From the NCBI GenBank assembly GCA_038030265.1, contig CM075943.1, positions 60,115,971 through 60,179,970 of the forward strand: 64,000 nucleotides of DNA, given 5' to 3'. The notes beneath the pieces are model-generated. The model ran no database searches and was not told where the DNA came from. It worked only from the letters and a program-made list of their open reading frames with translations. The stretch's first letter is position 1, and each line of letters opens with the position of its first letter. Positions 12,010 through 24,582 of this stretch are shown here, piece after piece. The translations under genes and the position numbers were made by a program. The stretch comes from Corythucha ciliata (Eukaryota; Arthropoda; Insecta; Hemiptera; Tingidae).

Positions 12010-12497
12010 TGTAACGCCCGACCAAGCCTCGGTTTAGGGAGCCTCCGGGAAGTGTGTTCAGAGGTAAATATTCAAGAAGGCGGCCGTCGTAGCGGCACGA
12101 CAACGGTCAAGCTCATCACGTATATTAACGAGTATCTTCTTCGGGAACTGGTGGGTTTGCGGTAACGTAGACGAGCGGAGCACACGGGCAGTTCGCAGAG
12201 GCACGGTCCCCCCCCCCCCAAAGACTCGGCGTACGCTCACGACTAGGACTCCAAGACCTTTTTCCCTTTGATTAGAGAATTCCCCGAGTTTTATATCAAA
12301 TCTCAGGGCCATGTTTCTAAAAACCCTAGGTGTTGTGGATAACAAGCAGTTTCCCCAAGGATATGTTGACGCTTTCGGGCTATTCTCTCACGCTCGTCCC
12401 TGAGCTCGCCGGGTTCATTCCCCGAGCGGTGAATAATTCCCCGGACCGAGCTCCTTTTCTCTATCGCCTAACATAACGCCCTTTTTAGGGCGTTACA
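12010..12497 (-). repeat. 3' LTR of the gypsy-like element, 488 bp
   Basis: The LTR starts TGTAACGCCC and ends GGGCGTTACA, a perfect 10-bp inverted terminus with the TG...CA rule. Directly inside (12498-12509) is 'tcacccccacct', which on the - strand is a purine tract. That fixes the element's orientation as - strand and this copy as the 3' LTR. The first 190 bases are repeated at 15797-15998. Confidence 0.85.
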
Positions 12498-13862
12498 TCA
12501 CCCCCACCTACACGGCGCAGCGTCCCGCCAGCGCAAAAACAGCCTGCTCCACCTTGTGTGCCCGGCTTGGCACCTCTCCTTCGGCCGGAACCCTCACCCG
12601 CCACTCACGGCGTTCTCTGGTGGGGCCCACATTCAGGCACGCACAAAAGGGCAAGGTCCAGCTTCTCGACGGCCTACACAAGAGGGCGGCATCACAATAG
12701 GTGCTTCTCCAGTCTCCACCGACCAACGAAAGGGGAGGGGTGTCAACACTCGCCAGGACGAGCAAGGAGGCCGATTCCCTCCTTGAAGAGAACGGCCCTC
12801 GACGCCGCCACACCCCTGGGCATCCTGCCATGTCCCACAACACCCCGAAATTTGAACTTCAATCTATCCCCCCAATACCAGATTTTTATGTACCCCCCAA
12901 TTTTCAATTCAACCATTGCCGACCGCTTTCCCCCAAAAATTGGAGACCAATGCGACAGCCCGCTGCCAGCTACGCCCCACGTACCGCAAGTCACCAAGCC
13001 GTCAGAAGCAGAGCCTGTACAAAACAAAACGAATACTGACATCAATTTAAACCGGAATGTGAAGAAGACAAAGACTGTACAACAACCAAATAGGCGACAA
13101 CAATTGCATTATATCGGACATCCAGTTGGGACCACCACTCGATCCATCCCCTGCACCGCAGGGCTTGAAGGCCTCCCGAGCACCTGCGTCGCACCCTTTG
13201 CTCTTGCGCGTGGTCCGACGGACCACTGCCCCCCCCCCCATCACGCGGAGACCATTTTCCAAATGCCCAGAATCACCACGGTCCTCCTTCGACGCCCGCC
13301 GTTCCAAGCAAGAAGAGCCGAACCACACGTGACAACAGACCAACGCCGCCCTCCGATGTACCCAGGACCCAGACCAGCGACCCCGCCTGATTTCTACCCT
13401 AAAAAAAAAGGAAAAAACCCCGCAAGCCCGCGCCTTGCTTCCCTCCGCAAGGCATTAGAACTCGCAATTCAGTAACGAAAACAAGAACAACACAAACAAT
13501 AACCATAACAAAAAAAATAAAACGTAATAACTACAAGACCTCAAGTAACCCAAATATGTAAACCAACCACTCAACCACTAATAACAAAAAAAACACCATG
13601 CTGCCACCAGACGGCCCAGAGCCGCCACCACAAAAACCCACACTAATTCAACAATAATCACCTAATAAAGTACCCTAATTCGATAACCATTAAATACCCA
13701 ACGACAACCCCCAAACTCCTACTCCAACCCGGCTAGTTCGCGGTAATTTATCCGAGGGACCCGACGACGGCCCACCAAAGGCACCTCCACTGGCCCCTCC
13801 GGAGCGACCGCACCCCCAGGAGGTGAAGCCCTTTCGACCAACCCGAACTACTCACAGTGCGC

Positions 13863-14623
13863 CTAGCAATGGCCCGCACCACCCGATAAGGTCCACGCCA
13901 GGGCCGTGTCCAGGCCCTCAAATTTGTCCCAACCAGACTGTTGGGTTTTCACATAATGACTCACCATGGTGGCGAGCATTCGATGGACCCGCTCCAGCCG
14001 ACCATTCGACTGTGGATGGTATGCCGTCGAATGAACTTTCCGAATTTTCAAGAGTTCACACAAATTTCGAAAGACCTCCGACATGAACGAAGCCCCTTGG
14101 TCCGTACGAATTTGGACTGGCAAGCCATACGAAATTACAAAACCGTTCAGGAACCCCACAAGCAATGGTCTCAGCCTGCTGGTCAGGAATCGGAACGAAC
14201 ACCACTAACCTCGAAAATTGGTCCATGAGGGACAAAAAAAAAAAAGCGATTACCACGCGCCGTTACCACAAAAGGGCCAACCACGTCCAGCGAAACTTGC
14301 TCAACGGTCGTGGCGGGTTCTCTAAATTCCCCCAGGGGCGCAACCCCCCTCCCATAGTCCTTCTTCTGCGCACACGACACGCAGGACTTCACGTAATCCG
14401 CCACCTCCAAACGCAAAGCGGGCCACCAGCACTTCGCCCTGAGTCTCTGCCACGTCTTCTTTTCCCCCGAATGCCCCGCGAAGGGCGCGTCATGAGCTAA
14501 GTAGAGCGCCAAAGACCGTAAAGACCGTGGTAAAACTACCCGTAGGGTGTCATTCACCCGTCTACACCGACATGGCGACCCAGGCCCCCACTGCCTGGTC
14601 CCGAAAAATCGTAAGGTGGGCAC
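13863..14623 (-). pseudogene. Retrotransposon integrase remnant (two frames)
   Basis: The upstream part (14623-14183) holds the zinc-binding region: His in LAHDAPFAGHSG, then CVSCAQKK, then the start of the catalytic core (LDVVGPF). After a frame change near 14200 the core continues with RTDQGASFMSEVF (second Asp) and HSTAYHPQSNGRLERVHRML (catalytic Glu). These are classic Ty3/gypsy integrase signatures. A run of A/T bases near 14231 probably caused the shift. The function would be insertion of the element's cDNA, but the broken frame makes a working enzyme unlikely. Confidence 0.85.
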
Positions 14624-14939
14624 AGCTATAGTTCAACACCGAGGCAATTGTACGGCCACCCTCGACCGCCACAGGATTTCCCTCGCCACAAGCGCCTCTT
14701 CCAACGCACGCGGTAGTACCAAAAATTCACTTCTTTCATCGGCCCCGGCCCTCTTTTTGATGCACCCTCGCACCAACAGAGGTAACATGGCCAAACTAAA
14801 GGGCGGAACCACTACCGACTCTTCTACTACCGCGCGAAGGGCTCTAACCACGTCCTGGTCTTGGTAGACCACTAGACCAGCCGCGCACCCCCCACATTTG
14901 TCCACGAGACTTAAACCGAACCCCGAGGTCCTCTACGTT

Positions 14940-15690
14940 TAAAACCGCTCGACCTTTCACCAGGGTGTCCATCCCCAACAAACAAATATAATTTCCTGGC
15001 AGGTCACATACTAAACCCGCCGTACCCGCAAGCCGTCCCCGATACCCCGCGTATCACCGAGTCTCTGGCCCGAACTGCATTTTTAGCCACTCCCGGCTTA
15101 ACAAGGGTGACTTGGGGTAAATAAAACTAAGAAAACATCTCCCTCTACTCCGTCAACCACACCCCGAAGCGTAAATTCCGGCCGAGAAACCACCGTCCTC
15201 GACTCCTCCCCGGCTACCACCGCAATATTACTACGCCCCCCGGTCCTCTCTTTGATTTTTTTCCCCTTTACCAACGACGAGGCCCTTTGCCTCGATTTCT
15301 TACCCTTCCTATCTCTAAACTTCTTCCGTAACCGACGATGATCCATTTCCGGTCCGTTGTCCTGCCCTACCGTCACCGTATCCATTCCGTTCGAGGGCTC
15401 CTCTAGGAAGCCCCCACCCCGTCTGGGAAAAGCTCCACCAGTCCAACCCGGGATGGACCAGGAGGCCCCTTACCTACAACCTCTCGTTGGTCTGCCCGCT
15501 GAAACCGCCAAGGGCAAACCCACGCGACGTGGGTGCCCTTCTGGCAGATCTGGCAGGCGACCCCTACTAATTTCTCCCGGCAAAGCCTCGCGAAGTGCCC
15601 CCCTTTCCACCGCACCAGAAGCACCTCCCCTCCACGCCAGGCCTACCACCCCCTAATAACGCCCTTCTTGTCTCTCCCGCGGCTCCCCTG
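14940..15690 (-). pseudogene. Retrotransposon gag nucleocapsid and protease remnant
   Basis: On the - strand a first zinc knuckle (CFWCGGKG at about 15600) continues in a second frame as GGHFARLC, and then CQICQKGTHVAWVC forms another CCHC knuckle. Further on, a basic linker leads to an aspartic-protease-like end with CLLGMDTLVKGRAVL (near 14970), where gypsy proteases have an ILGMDF-type motif. At least one frameshift lies inside the knuckle region. The active-site DTG/DSG was not found with confidence. Confidence 0.6.
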
Positions 15691-15796
15691 CTCCATCTAG
15701 GATCCCATGCCAACGGGCCCGTCGCCCCCCTCGGCCACCGCCAAAACGGCCGTCGAGGGTAACGCCGCGTTCTGGCGGAACATCTCTCCCACCAGC

Positions 15797-15998
15797 TGTA
15801 ACGCCCGACCAGGCCTCGGTTTAGGGAGCCTCCGGGAAGTGTGTTCAGAGGTAAAGATTCAAGAAGGCGGCCGTCGTAGCGGCACGACAACGGTCAAGCT
15901 TATCACGTATATTAACGAGTATCTACAACTTTAGCCTAGACTCACCTTCGTCGGGACCTGGTGGATTTGCGGTAACGTAGACGAGCGGAGCACACGGG
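15797..15998 (-). repeat. 5' LTR of the gypsy-like element, truncated
   Basis: This is about 200 bp matching 12010-12200 at over 90 percent by eye, apart from a 24-base insertion near 15926-15950. The inner border is TGTAACGCCC at 15797. On the - strand the next bases inside the element (gctggtgggag) are where a primer-binding site should lie. The outer part is missing beyond 15998. Confidence 0.8.
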
Positions 15999-15999
15999 C

Positions 16000-17440
16000 T
16001 TAGCCATGAAAATAACTTTTTTCTTAACTTCAACCAAACATATCTCAACTTTATCTGAGGAAAAAGTGCATTGATAAACGCACCATAAAACTGATGATTT
16101 GACTTCCAACAAACTCACGTACCTTTAACCGAAGATTTTACCCCATAACTGGTAATTTATTATTCCTCCCCCAAAACTGGATATTTTACACCAAAACTGA
16201 CAATTCCACTCCAAAACTGACGTTTTCCCCAAAAATATGATTTTACGTTAAAACTGACGACTTCAACATACAAACTCTGCAAAAACAACAACAAACAACC
16301 CCAAACTCAACCAACAAACTCTGACAAAACAACGAACCAACTCTGGCAAACTCTGATGAAATTTTCAGTTTTGAGGTAAAACCACTTTTTTTTCTGAAAT
16401 CGGCTGTTTTGTAGTGAAAATTAAGTTTTCTGGTAACTGTTTTAAAGTTGAAACCTGAATTTTGGGTTATTGGGTTCTGTTTTGTGGTAAAACTACCAGT
16501 TTCGGGGTAAAATTTTCATTTTTTGGGGAAAACTGACAAACGTTTATGGTTAAAATCTTCAGTTTTAATAATACGTCACACCTTTGGCGAGAAATCTTTT
16601 GAAAATCGTCACTTTTCGAGTTGAAATCTTTCAAAACTAAGGATTTCAAGTCGAAACTGACGTTTTTATATCAAAACTGAAGACTTTAGGACAGTACCCT
16701 CGAACTAAATTAATTAGACAAATTTCCCTAATGAAACATTTACCCCCAAACTGGTGGTTTTACCATAAAACCGGCAACGTTTCCTCAAAACTGACGTTTT
16801 TTAACCCAAAATCGAAGTTTTTACCTCAAAACTGCTAACCGAAAACTGATGTTATCACTACAAACTGGTGATTTCACCCTAAAAATCAATCAAGTGGTTT
16901 TACCTCAAAACTAAAATTTTTGCATCGAAACTGGCGATTTTAGCACAAAAATGGCGCTCTAGTAGGTGCTAATATGGTGATTTTCGAAAAAAAACCTGCT
17001 AATTTCATCACTAAGCTGGCGATTTTAGATTTCGGAAAAAAGCGTAATCCGAGAAATTGGGGTTTTAGTGAGTTTTAAAACTGCGGAAATGGTCTAGTCT
17101 GGTTGGAATGAAAAATCAGCAAAATAATTAGTTGTTGAATGAGGCAACCTCACAAAAATAGTTTTTCTAGCCACTGAAGCTAACGGCTTTCGCGAAACAA
17201 ATCCGCGAATTAATGTTTTTTTAGATAGCAAAATTCAGCAGTTGGTTTCAAGGGAGACAAACGCGCAAAAATGTTTTTTGAGGGCAAAATGCGTGAAATC
17301 GTTTTAAAAATTCGTAAAATTGGGGTTTTGACGCTATTTATACACATATGAGAAAATTGTCTTTTAGTAGAATCAGATCTGGAAAAATGTATTTTTAGGA
17401 CGTGAATTTTTTTTTTTTTTTTTTTTTTTTTAAGGGTGAA
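16000..17440. repeat. Degenerate 'aaaactg' minisatellite, about 22-bp period
   Basis: Repeated phrases such as 'caaaactgacgattttacc' and 'aaaactggtgatttcacc' appear, with the reverse complement in part of the stretch (16360-16680). From about 17000 the units change to 'attggggttttagtgag' and 'gcgaaaatccgcg'. A T24 tract lies at about 17408-17431. No gene was seen. Confidence 0.7.
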
Positions 17441-18640
17441 TGTGATGACCCTGAAGGATTTGGTACATCCAACGGTACCTAGGGGTGGGCAGCTGCCCCA
17501 CTAAGTCGTCACTTTCGAGTCTAAGTGGGAGGGCAACTGCCCCCCTCTGGTTACGCCCATGGGGTAGACCGTTGGACCGTTTTCAGTGGCGGCGGAAGTA
17601 TTTTGGTTTGGTGGTGGAAAATTAAGGCTCTCCCTTCTACCCTTCCTGTCGCCCTCGATCGTAATGAGCATCATACCGCCCTTGGATCGTAATATACTAT
17701 TCCGTCCTAATCGTACGAAAAGTAAATGAATTTGGGTTACAACCGCGTTTACAGTGGCGGCGGAAGTGGGGTTCAGGGTCAGCGAATGCTCCCCCAATCC
17801 GATGTTTGAGGAATGGAGAAAAAAAGTGGCTTAGTCGTGTTGAATTTGCCCACTGCTACTAAAAATTAGCGTTTGCACCTTCCCCAGCATGATTCGGGTT
17901 CACGAGATTGGTTTCTAACAAGCCAGATCTGCAAGCTTTGGGCTTTGATAGTGCCAAACCAACGGAATTGCTTGTATTTATATGGAGCCAAACATGGAAT
18001 TGGTTCTCAAATTTGCCAAAACAGCAAAAGTGGGTTCCATTAGTGCTGAATCCACGAAACTGCTTCTATGAAGGCTACGAACGTGTGAAATAGCTTTCTC
18101 GGACCCCGTGAAATATGACTTTTTTAATTAACCAACCCCGCAAATTTGGATTTTGAGGGAGTCAAAGGGCCAAATCAGGGGCGTAGCTAGCTTGTGATCA
18201 AGGGGTGGGCAGCTAGCTAGGCACAGATCTAAAGGAGGGGGAGGGGGAGCACGTCTTGAGAAAAAGTGCTCGTTCGCGGATGAAATCCAGAAAATAACAT
18301 TTTGCGTCTAAAGACCGAGGAAAAACGCCCATTCAAGCAGGGGCGTAGGTACGGGGGGGATATGGGGGATAGATCCCCCCCCCCCCAGAGCTACAAGTAT
18401 ACGAACGAAGGAGCACTAGTACCATAACGAAGAGCCCCATAAAATCGCCAAAAATGAGCGTTTCACATTGAAGTTAGGTTGAACAGATTTTCTGGAATTG
18501 AAGCAGCCCGAAAAGGTCCGACTACGTCCAGCTCTTTGCTTGGACTTCAGACGGGGGGGGGGGGTTGCCACGAACCCTCTATCAGACAAAAATCACTAAT
18601 ATTCTTGGCTATGGCTGCTCGTGGTCTCGCGATGCAACTT
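17440..18640. other. Mixed spacer with short dispersed-repeat ends and G-runs
   Basis: The motif cagtggcgg occurs at 17584 and 17752, and ggggcgtag phrases occur near 18178 and 18340. Several G or C runs of 8-12 are present. Units of the 'gggttttgagggagccaaa' kind fill 17840-18180. No supported gene. Confidence 0.45.
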
Positions 18641-20480
18641 CCAGACTAAAATTAAGAAAAAAATCGCTGATTCGCGGTACATGGAGGCCATTCTTCAAAT
18701 AAATTGTGGAAATCAACGCAAAAGTGTTGGATTTGGGTAAACCCCGCGGTTAAAGCTAAAAAAAAACACTATAATATTGACAAATAAAAGACGCTTTCAG
18801 GTTAAAATTGGACAAAAATGGCAAATGGCGCACTGAAATGGGGGGAAACTGAAATTGAGTAAAATCGCCTATTCGTGTATGAAAAAGGGAATAGGATGCT
18901 GAATGGCAGCAAAATTAGCACAAAACGCTATTTCACAGCTGAAATTGGGAAAAATCGCTAATTCGCAATTTGCAGATATAGAGTTGTGGAAAAACATTAA
19001 TTCGCGAATACAAAATGAAGAAAATCACTAATTCATGGCAAAAATTGAAAATAAAACACCAATTAGCGCAGCTAAGATGAAGAAAAACGTTAATTTTCAG
19101 TTCAAATTGGGGGAAAGTGCTAATTCTCAGTTGAAAATGTAAAAAATTGCTAATTTGCAGCTTAAATTGAGTCAAACGCCAATTCTTGGCAAAAATTGAC
19201 AAAACTCGGTAGGTATAATGCACGGGTTGGAAACGTTACCACGCTGCTAAAAGTTTAGAAAAAGCGAAAATTCGCTGCTAAAATTGAGAAACATCACTAA
19301 TTCTCGAATTAATTGTCGTGAAATTTATAATTTAAAAATGATGATTTTTTGACAGAAATGGATGGATAGATGTAAATTTTTTGGTTAAAAAAAAAAAAAG
19401 AAAAATACATTTATAATTTAAATTCGCACCTTCTGAAGGCATTTTTGTGGCTAAAATTCAGAAAAATGGCAAATTCACGCATGGCTATATAAAAATGGAA
19501 AAAATCGCCAATCTACAGCTAAAATTGCGCCAAACTCCAATTTGTGACTGAAATTGAGAAAATTCGCTAATTCACAGGTTTGAAACGCTACGACGCGTCA
19601 CCGCTACAATTTAGAAAAAGCGCAACTTTTCAGGCTGAAATTGAAAAAAAAAACGCCAATTTATGGCAATAGGCGAAGAAACCGCTAATTCGCGAGTAAA
19701 CTGAGAAAAATCGCTCATGCATTGCGTATGGTGAACCAAAAAAATCCTAATTCGTGAAAAGTCCCCATATTTTGCGGCTAATATTGAGGAAAACACTTAA
19801 GAAAATCGATACTTTCCAGCTAAAACTGAGAAAAGTGCTAATCCCTTGATAAAAAATTTTAAAAATCGCTAATTTGCTACTAAAATTGAGGAAAACCCCA
19901 AAACTCGTGGATAATTAAGAAACATCGCTCACGGGATAAAAACGATACTTTGCTGCTAAAGTTGAGAAAATGCGCAAATTCATGGCTATGGGAGGGGGTG
20001 GGGCAAAACCGCTAATCTGCGGCTGAAATTGAGAAGAACGATACACTCGGCCAAAATTGAGAAAAGCGCTAATTTGTGGTTTCGCGATGCAAAATCCAAG
20101 ACGAAATTAAGAAAAAACGCTAGTCCACGGTTCATAGAGCTCTTTTCACGGCAAAAATCGACAAAACAAATTGCTCATTCAATGTAGAGTTGAGCAAAAT
20201 CACTCATTTGCGGCTAAAATTGAGAAATAGAGCTCATTCACGCGGGTAAAATTGAGGAAAAACTGTTCTTTTGCGGCTGAACTTGACAGAACGCACCGCA
20301 ATTAGCAGTTAGACGATGCCCAGTGCTGCCCGTAATTGAAATAGTAAATCAAAAATGCGTTATTTCACGGTTTTTTGTGGCCTTTTCTAGGCTAAAACGA
20401 AGAAAATGGGCTAGTTCAAGGTAGAATTGAGAAAAAGCTCTCAGTTTAAGCTAAAGTTAAGGAAAAAGTCAATTCGAGGC
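18640..20480 (-). repeat. 'gaattagcg' minisatellite (about 30-bp units), - orientation
   Basis: Degenerate units of the form 'gctaaaattgagaaaaatcg' plus 'ctaattcgcg' repeat for about 1.8 kb. On the - strand this reads 'cgcgaattagcg-atttttctcaattttagc', the same family that fills 35.3-36.3, 42.3-44.5, 48.2-48.9 and 50.5-55.4 kb on the + strand. Spacing varies by a few bases and many units are partial. Frames that open across it are period artefacts. Confidence 0.85.
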
Positions 20481-21192
20481 AAAAAAAAAAACAGTACTCA
20501 TTCACGACTAAAATCGGGGGAAAACTCTGTGTAACTACTCTTGAGATAAACTGGATCCACGACTGATGGATATGACGTATGAGCCGACTACGGCTTTGGC
20601 GCCCTCGACTCGGCATGGCCGAGTTCAGGCTCACTGATTGATATGTGAGCAGCTTCACTGGCGAAGCTATCAGATTCACCGTTGCCCTTTCGCAGGCTTA
20701 TAACAGAGGATCTGGAGGTGAGAATCGCGTCAATTCACGGTCATCAGAGACTAAATTTGCACAGAAACGGCCACTATCCGTCAAAAAATAAATATCTGTT
20801 GGAAAACTGTCGTTTGTATCCTTCTATTTCGGATTTCATGTCGAAAAACTGAACTTCTCCCCCCGAAAAGTGATACTTTTGGATCTAAACTTCAAATTTT
20901 AGACCCAAGACGGTAAACAGAGCTGGCATTTCCTCCCCCACCATGTAAGTCTGGATGACAGAGCGGGCCAAGCACGGTTTGAGCTAGCCGAAACACACGA
21001 AATTGCCCGTCGAACCTACGAAAATGGGATTTTAGTGCGAAAAATCAGCAAAATCGGTTTCCAAATTAAGCCGACCCTCGAAATCGGTTTGTCAGCAACA
21101 AACATCCGCGAATTTTGGATTTTCGGTGAAACCGATAAGCGAAAGTGTGGTCTTTTTTAGTGAGAAAACCCCGCAAAATTGGTTTTATGGAG

Positions 21193-21268
<76 letters not shown>

Positions 21269-22310
21269 AAGAAATATCAGTAAAAATGATGTCTTAGTAG
21301 TCGAAATCAGTGATGCTGGTTGCTTTGTTGCTTGGCTCCTTAGTGAGACAGAGATTTGTAGTGTGTGTAAAATTTGGTTTTCACCACAAAAAAAAAAAAA
21401 AAAAAAAAAAAAAACCAGCGATATTTGTTTTTTTTTTAATAAGCGAAATTTGAGGAATTGGTTCTGTCGCTGAGCAAGTCCTGCGAAAGTTTTATGCTGG
21501 ATTTTAATCATTAAAATTGTAACTTTTTTCGTGGGCAGCTGCGCCTCACGAAATCTGTGCTTTTTATTCTAGGGGAGGGCAGCTGCCCCACGAAATCTGC
21601 GCTTTTTATTCTAGGGGAAGGCAACTGCCCACCCCTGCCCCCCGCTGACTACGCCCATGGGCCAAATCTCTGAAATTTGGGCTTAAAGTGGTGAAAACTG
21701 TCAATTCTAGCCATCTAACCAAGACAATTCCAGTCAAGACTACAAAGAAGAGGAATGTGACTCTGGAATCGTCTGTGTCGTTGGCCTTTTTTGGGTGATT
21801 ATAACCCGAGAAATTTGGTTCTCTGGGATCCAAATCCACGAAATTCGGCTTTGAGCGGGCTAACTCCACGAAAATTGTATTTTAATGTGCTCAATGGTTT
21901 AGAGGGAAAATTACATTTTATGGCAACCTCTTGCTCCCCTCCCCCCGCAGTTTCTGCTTTGAATAGTGTGAATACACCATTTTATGGCCGATGTAGCCGT
22001 TACAGCTTATAACAGCGTCGTTTATCTAATAAAACTGCGTCGTTAGACCACAAATTACCCAGTAAATTTAACCCATAAACAAGAGAATTTCATGACGAAG
22101 CCCGACGCCTCACTCTTCTAGCTTTTTTCAATTTATCCAGTTGATCCATCGTCCTGTCATGGTCACCATATGCTATAAAAAGCTTTGGAACTACTGGAGA
22201 TCGGGGTCGAGTTTACTCAAAAGACATCACTTTAAACTAAAAACTGTTCTTTATTTTTCTCAAATTCACAACAATAATCAGAAAGCCACGATATCAACTC
22301 CAAGGAATCA
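20480..22310. other. Mixed low-complexity spacer, no gene seen
   Basis: A short single-copy-looking piece lies at 20520-20720. From about 20990 to 21900 the units resemble 'gaaattggttttgagcgagc'. Poly-T and poly-A tracts lie inside. Two near-identical phrases ('ggcagctgcccc...aaatctgcgctttttattctagggg') sit at about 21535-21575 and 21585-21615. Confidence 0.45.
21195..21266 (+). repeat. T72 homopolymer tract
   Basis: This is an unbroken run of 72 T. A second tract of 26 A follows at about 21389-21414. Lengths of homopolymers in draft assemblies are unreliable. Confidence 0.9.
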
Positions 22311-22560
22311 CCCCCCAAGTAGCAAAGATCCTTTAAAAAATATTTATTAAATATTTTTTATAAGTTTAAAGTTTTGATCTCCAAATATTTGAGGACAAAA
22401 TATTTTTTAAATTTTTGATAAATACGTGACTACAATAGTTTTTTCACCAAATATATATCAATTTTTTTCAGATGTTTTTTAAACAAATATTTGGATACAA
22501 AATGTTTGAACAAAGTTTAATTGAACCTGATTTTTTAAATATATGTTTTCGCGTAAAATT
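22310..22560 (+). repeat. AT-rich dispersed element with 'ccaagtagcaa' end, copy 1
   Basis: The stretch begins 'ccaagtagcaaa' and continues with repeated 'aaatattt', 'ttttttaaa' and 'aaatgttt' words. A second stretch of the same style ends in the reverse complement 'ttgctacttgg' at about 37361-37371. The shared end and the shared word usage suggest two copies of an AT-rich mobile element in opposite orientation. The far ends were not found. Confidence 0.4.
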
Positions 22561-23121
22561 CAAATGAGATTACAATCGTTCATACCGAGGATATTCCGCT
22601 TATCTCCAACTAATCGGGCCCAGGTTGTTTTTCTGTCACAATTAGCGGCTGCCCACATTAAATGTAGGGAGAAATAAATAGATAATTAGTTTTTATGAGT
22701 TTATGAATTTGATTTAAAATTCGAGGAAAATCAAAATTGAAAGTCGGGCTCTGCTGGGCAAGTCTCAAGACGTCAAGACTATAGGTTTCATATGAGATCA
22801 TGAAAAATGAAATATTCCAAGTACTTAGCGCGTAAAACGGTGAGGGGTTACTGGGCGAGGGGCAGTACTTGCATGCCCCCATAAGCTGAGTGGTGGTCAG
22901 GAAGGTACAAGGACCCTTATGATGAGACGGACCTGCACCCCCTGCTTTTTGTACGAGTCATCACTAACTTTTTCAGTTTTTCTTCCCCTACCCGCGGTCT
23001 TCTCACACGCTCACACGCTTCGAGAACTTCTTTCTTCGTTTTTTCCGTCCAAATGGCACATGGGCACGTGGTGGGAAGCTGGGCTATGGGCGACACCGCG
23101 ACAGAGCCAGTTTAGTAACAA
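22560..23121. other. Spacer, nothing recognised
   Basis: Ordinary sequence with no supported gene, tRNA-like fold or terminal inverted repeat. Confidence 0.35.
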
Positions 23122-23610
23122 TGAGGAAGTAACATAAAAATAAAAATCGCTGGAAACATTTTTTTCGAAAGAAAATGACTAAATATGTCCAGGAATTGAA
23201 TATTTGTGCGTAAATGATTGATTTCGATTTATAGCGAAATAATAAAACTTGCCAATTTTTTTCGTTTACCTTAAACGGCCGGTGTGTGCCTCGTGACGTA
23301 GCTAAGGGGTTGTGACCCCTCCCAACCCTCCGCATCATTGCTGTTAACATGTCTTGCCCCTTCTTATCCTACCCATTCTCTTAAGTCCTATTGTTTGATT
23401 TGTGGGAAGCTATTGTGAAGGTCATGCGAATGCTGTTATTACGTCATCAGTCTATCTAGCCTATTTCAAATGGGTCCCGCAACCCAATAGGTTTAAAAAT
23501 TAATGAAAAAATATAGGGCCTGATTTTATTTGAACGGATCGTGTTTTTATGAGTTTTGGTACCCAAGCTATCACGACAGCACGATTTTGGAAAAATGTGT
23601 TACTTCCTCA
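23122..23610. mobile_element. Inverted-repeat element, 489 bp, copy 1
   Basis: The element is bounded by a perfect 13-bp inverted repeat, TGAGGAAGTAACA at the left and TGTTACTTCCTCA at the right. A second copy lies at 54932-55406 in the same orientation, about 90 percent alike by eye over the whole length. That confirms it as a discrete repeat family. It codes for nothing recognisable, so it is non-autonomous. The target duplication could not be fixed. Confidence 0.75.
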
Positions 23611-24183
23611 TTCAGTTCGTTCGTCCGTTGATTGCGCGAATATAAAGTGAATGTGAGATTATTTGCGTGTACATACTTGTTTTTCGAGAACTGCTGGTGA
23701 GTACTCTACTATTCATTATTTTATACTTTTTACTTCACGTTATGCTGACAAATTAGATTTATCATTGTGGAACACTTTACTAAAAAACGAATATTAGGTC
23801 CGTTCCATAGTTTGAAAAGTGCTACCTACACTAGCACTGGAGATCACGTTTTTAATCAAACAACTTTTATGAATAAATGTATAAAACGAATGGATACGTA
23901 GTTCGAGTTCATATAGTAGTGGTTGCACTTTTTAAAAAATGGTATGGGCCAATATTATTTTCACTTGAAAGTGTTGAAGATTATGATAGGGATTATTAGT
24001 ATGTTCACGATGGGCTTTTTCCTCTGGAGCTGCGGTTTACCATTGAGGGGGGGGGGCATAGAGGATTTGATAGTAAAGTGCATTAATTTGGTCTCGTCCG
24101 CTAATCGTGTCAAATAATCGCGATACATTTTGCCGATGACTTATTTAGGTCGTGTAGAACAAGACCAGCCCCCAATTCTGTAA
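23611..24183. other. Spacer, nothing recognised
   Basis: AT-rich sequence with a short open frame near 23923-24117 that shows no known domain. I see no basis for calling a gene. Confidence 0.35.
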
Positions 24184-24322
24184 AGCCGCCTTCACATGCG
24201 GGCTGTGACAGCTTAAGCTTTGAGCTGTAGCCAATCAAAGAGCCGCCCGCGTTTGAATTAATTATATTTCATTGGAAACAGCTGAAAGCTGAGCTTTTTT
24301 CAGATCACATGTGAAGCCGGCT
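24184..24322. mobile_element. Harbinger-type MITE, 139 bp
   Basis: The ends are AGCCGCCTTCACATG at the left and its near-perfect reverse complement at the right (one mismatch in 15). They are flanked by TAA on both sides (24181-24183 and 24323-24325). Three-base TWA duplications and ends beginning with A/G-GCC are typical of PIF/Harbinger elements. Inside, a second pair of inverted phrases around 'agctg...caat' continues the fold. Confidence 0.7.
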
Positions 24323-24464
24323 TAACTCTTAACGCGTGCATTAGCAAATTTTCTCAGCTGATTACTTTCAATTATTCACCTTGTTTATTTCGCTATCGCA
24401 CGCGTTAGGATTAGGAGCAACGCTAATCACTAAGGAACCTTTAAAGACGAGTAGACGCATACGG

Positions 24465-24582
24465 CGCCATGTTCGTTCTTATCAGTTTAATAAGAATGGT
24501 TGGGGGTGGTTTGTTGACATCCATAAAACATCAACAAAAGGTGGATTTTACTGACTGATAATTGATAAGAGCGAACATGGCG
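24465..24582. repeat. Inverted repeat with 20-bp arms
   Basis: The arms CGCCATGTTCGTTCTTATCA (24465-24484) and TGATAAGAGCGAACATGGCG (24563-24582) are complementary with one mismatch and enclose about 80 bases. It is probably another small inverted-repeat element. The target duplication is unclear. Confidence 0.55.

Larger units (their letters stand above)
12010..15998 (-). mobile_element. Ty3/gypsy-like LTR retrotransposon, internally deleted and 5'-truncated
   Basis: The element lies between a full 3' LTR (12010-12497) and a truncated 5' LTR (15797-15998). The 3.3-kb internal part reads on the - strand as gag zinc-knuckle remnants, a protease remnant and an integrase. The reverse transcriptase and RNase H that should lie between protease and integrase are missing: only about 300 bases separate the LGMD-type protease end (near 14960) from the integrase zinc-binding region (near 14530). 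The part after the integrase (12510-13860) is GC-rich, and I do not recognise it. Frames are broken by shifts. The 5' LTR stops abruptly at 15998 against minisatellite, so no target duplication can be checked. The element cannot move by itself. Confidence 0.85.

Noticed and set aside
11555..12103. 182-codon - strand frame across an LTR border
   Set aside because: It reads through inverted LTR sequence and shows no domain or splice context.
12558..13475. 305-codon open + strand frame, Pro/Thr/Arg-rich
   Set aside because: It lies antisense to the gypsy-like element in GC-rich sequence with low stop density, and shows no domain.
21126..21511. Frames rich in Phe or Lys
   Set aside because: They are products of the T72 and A26 tracts.
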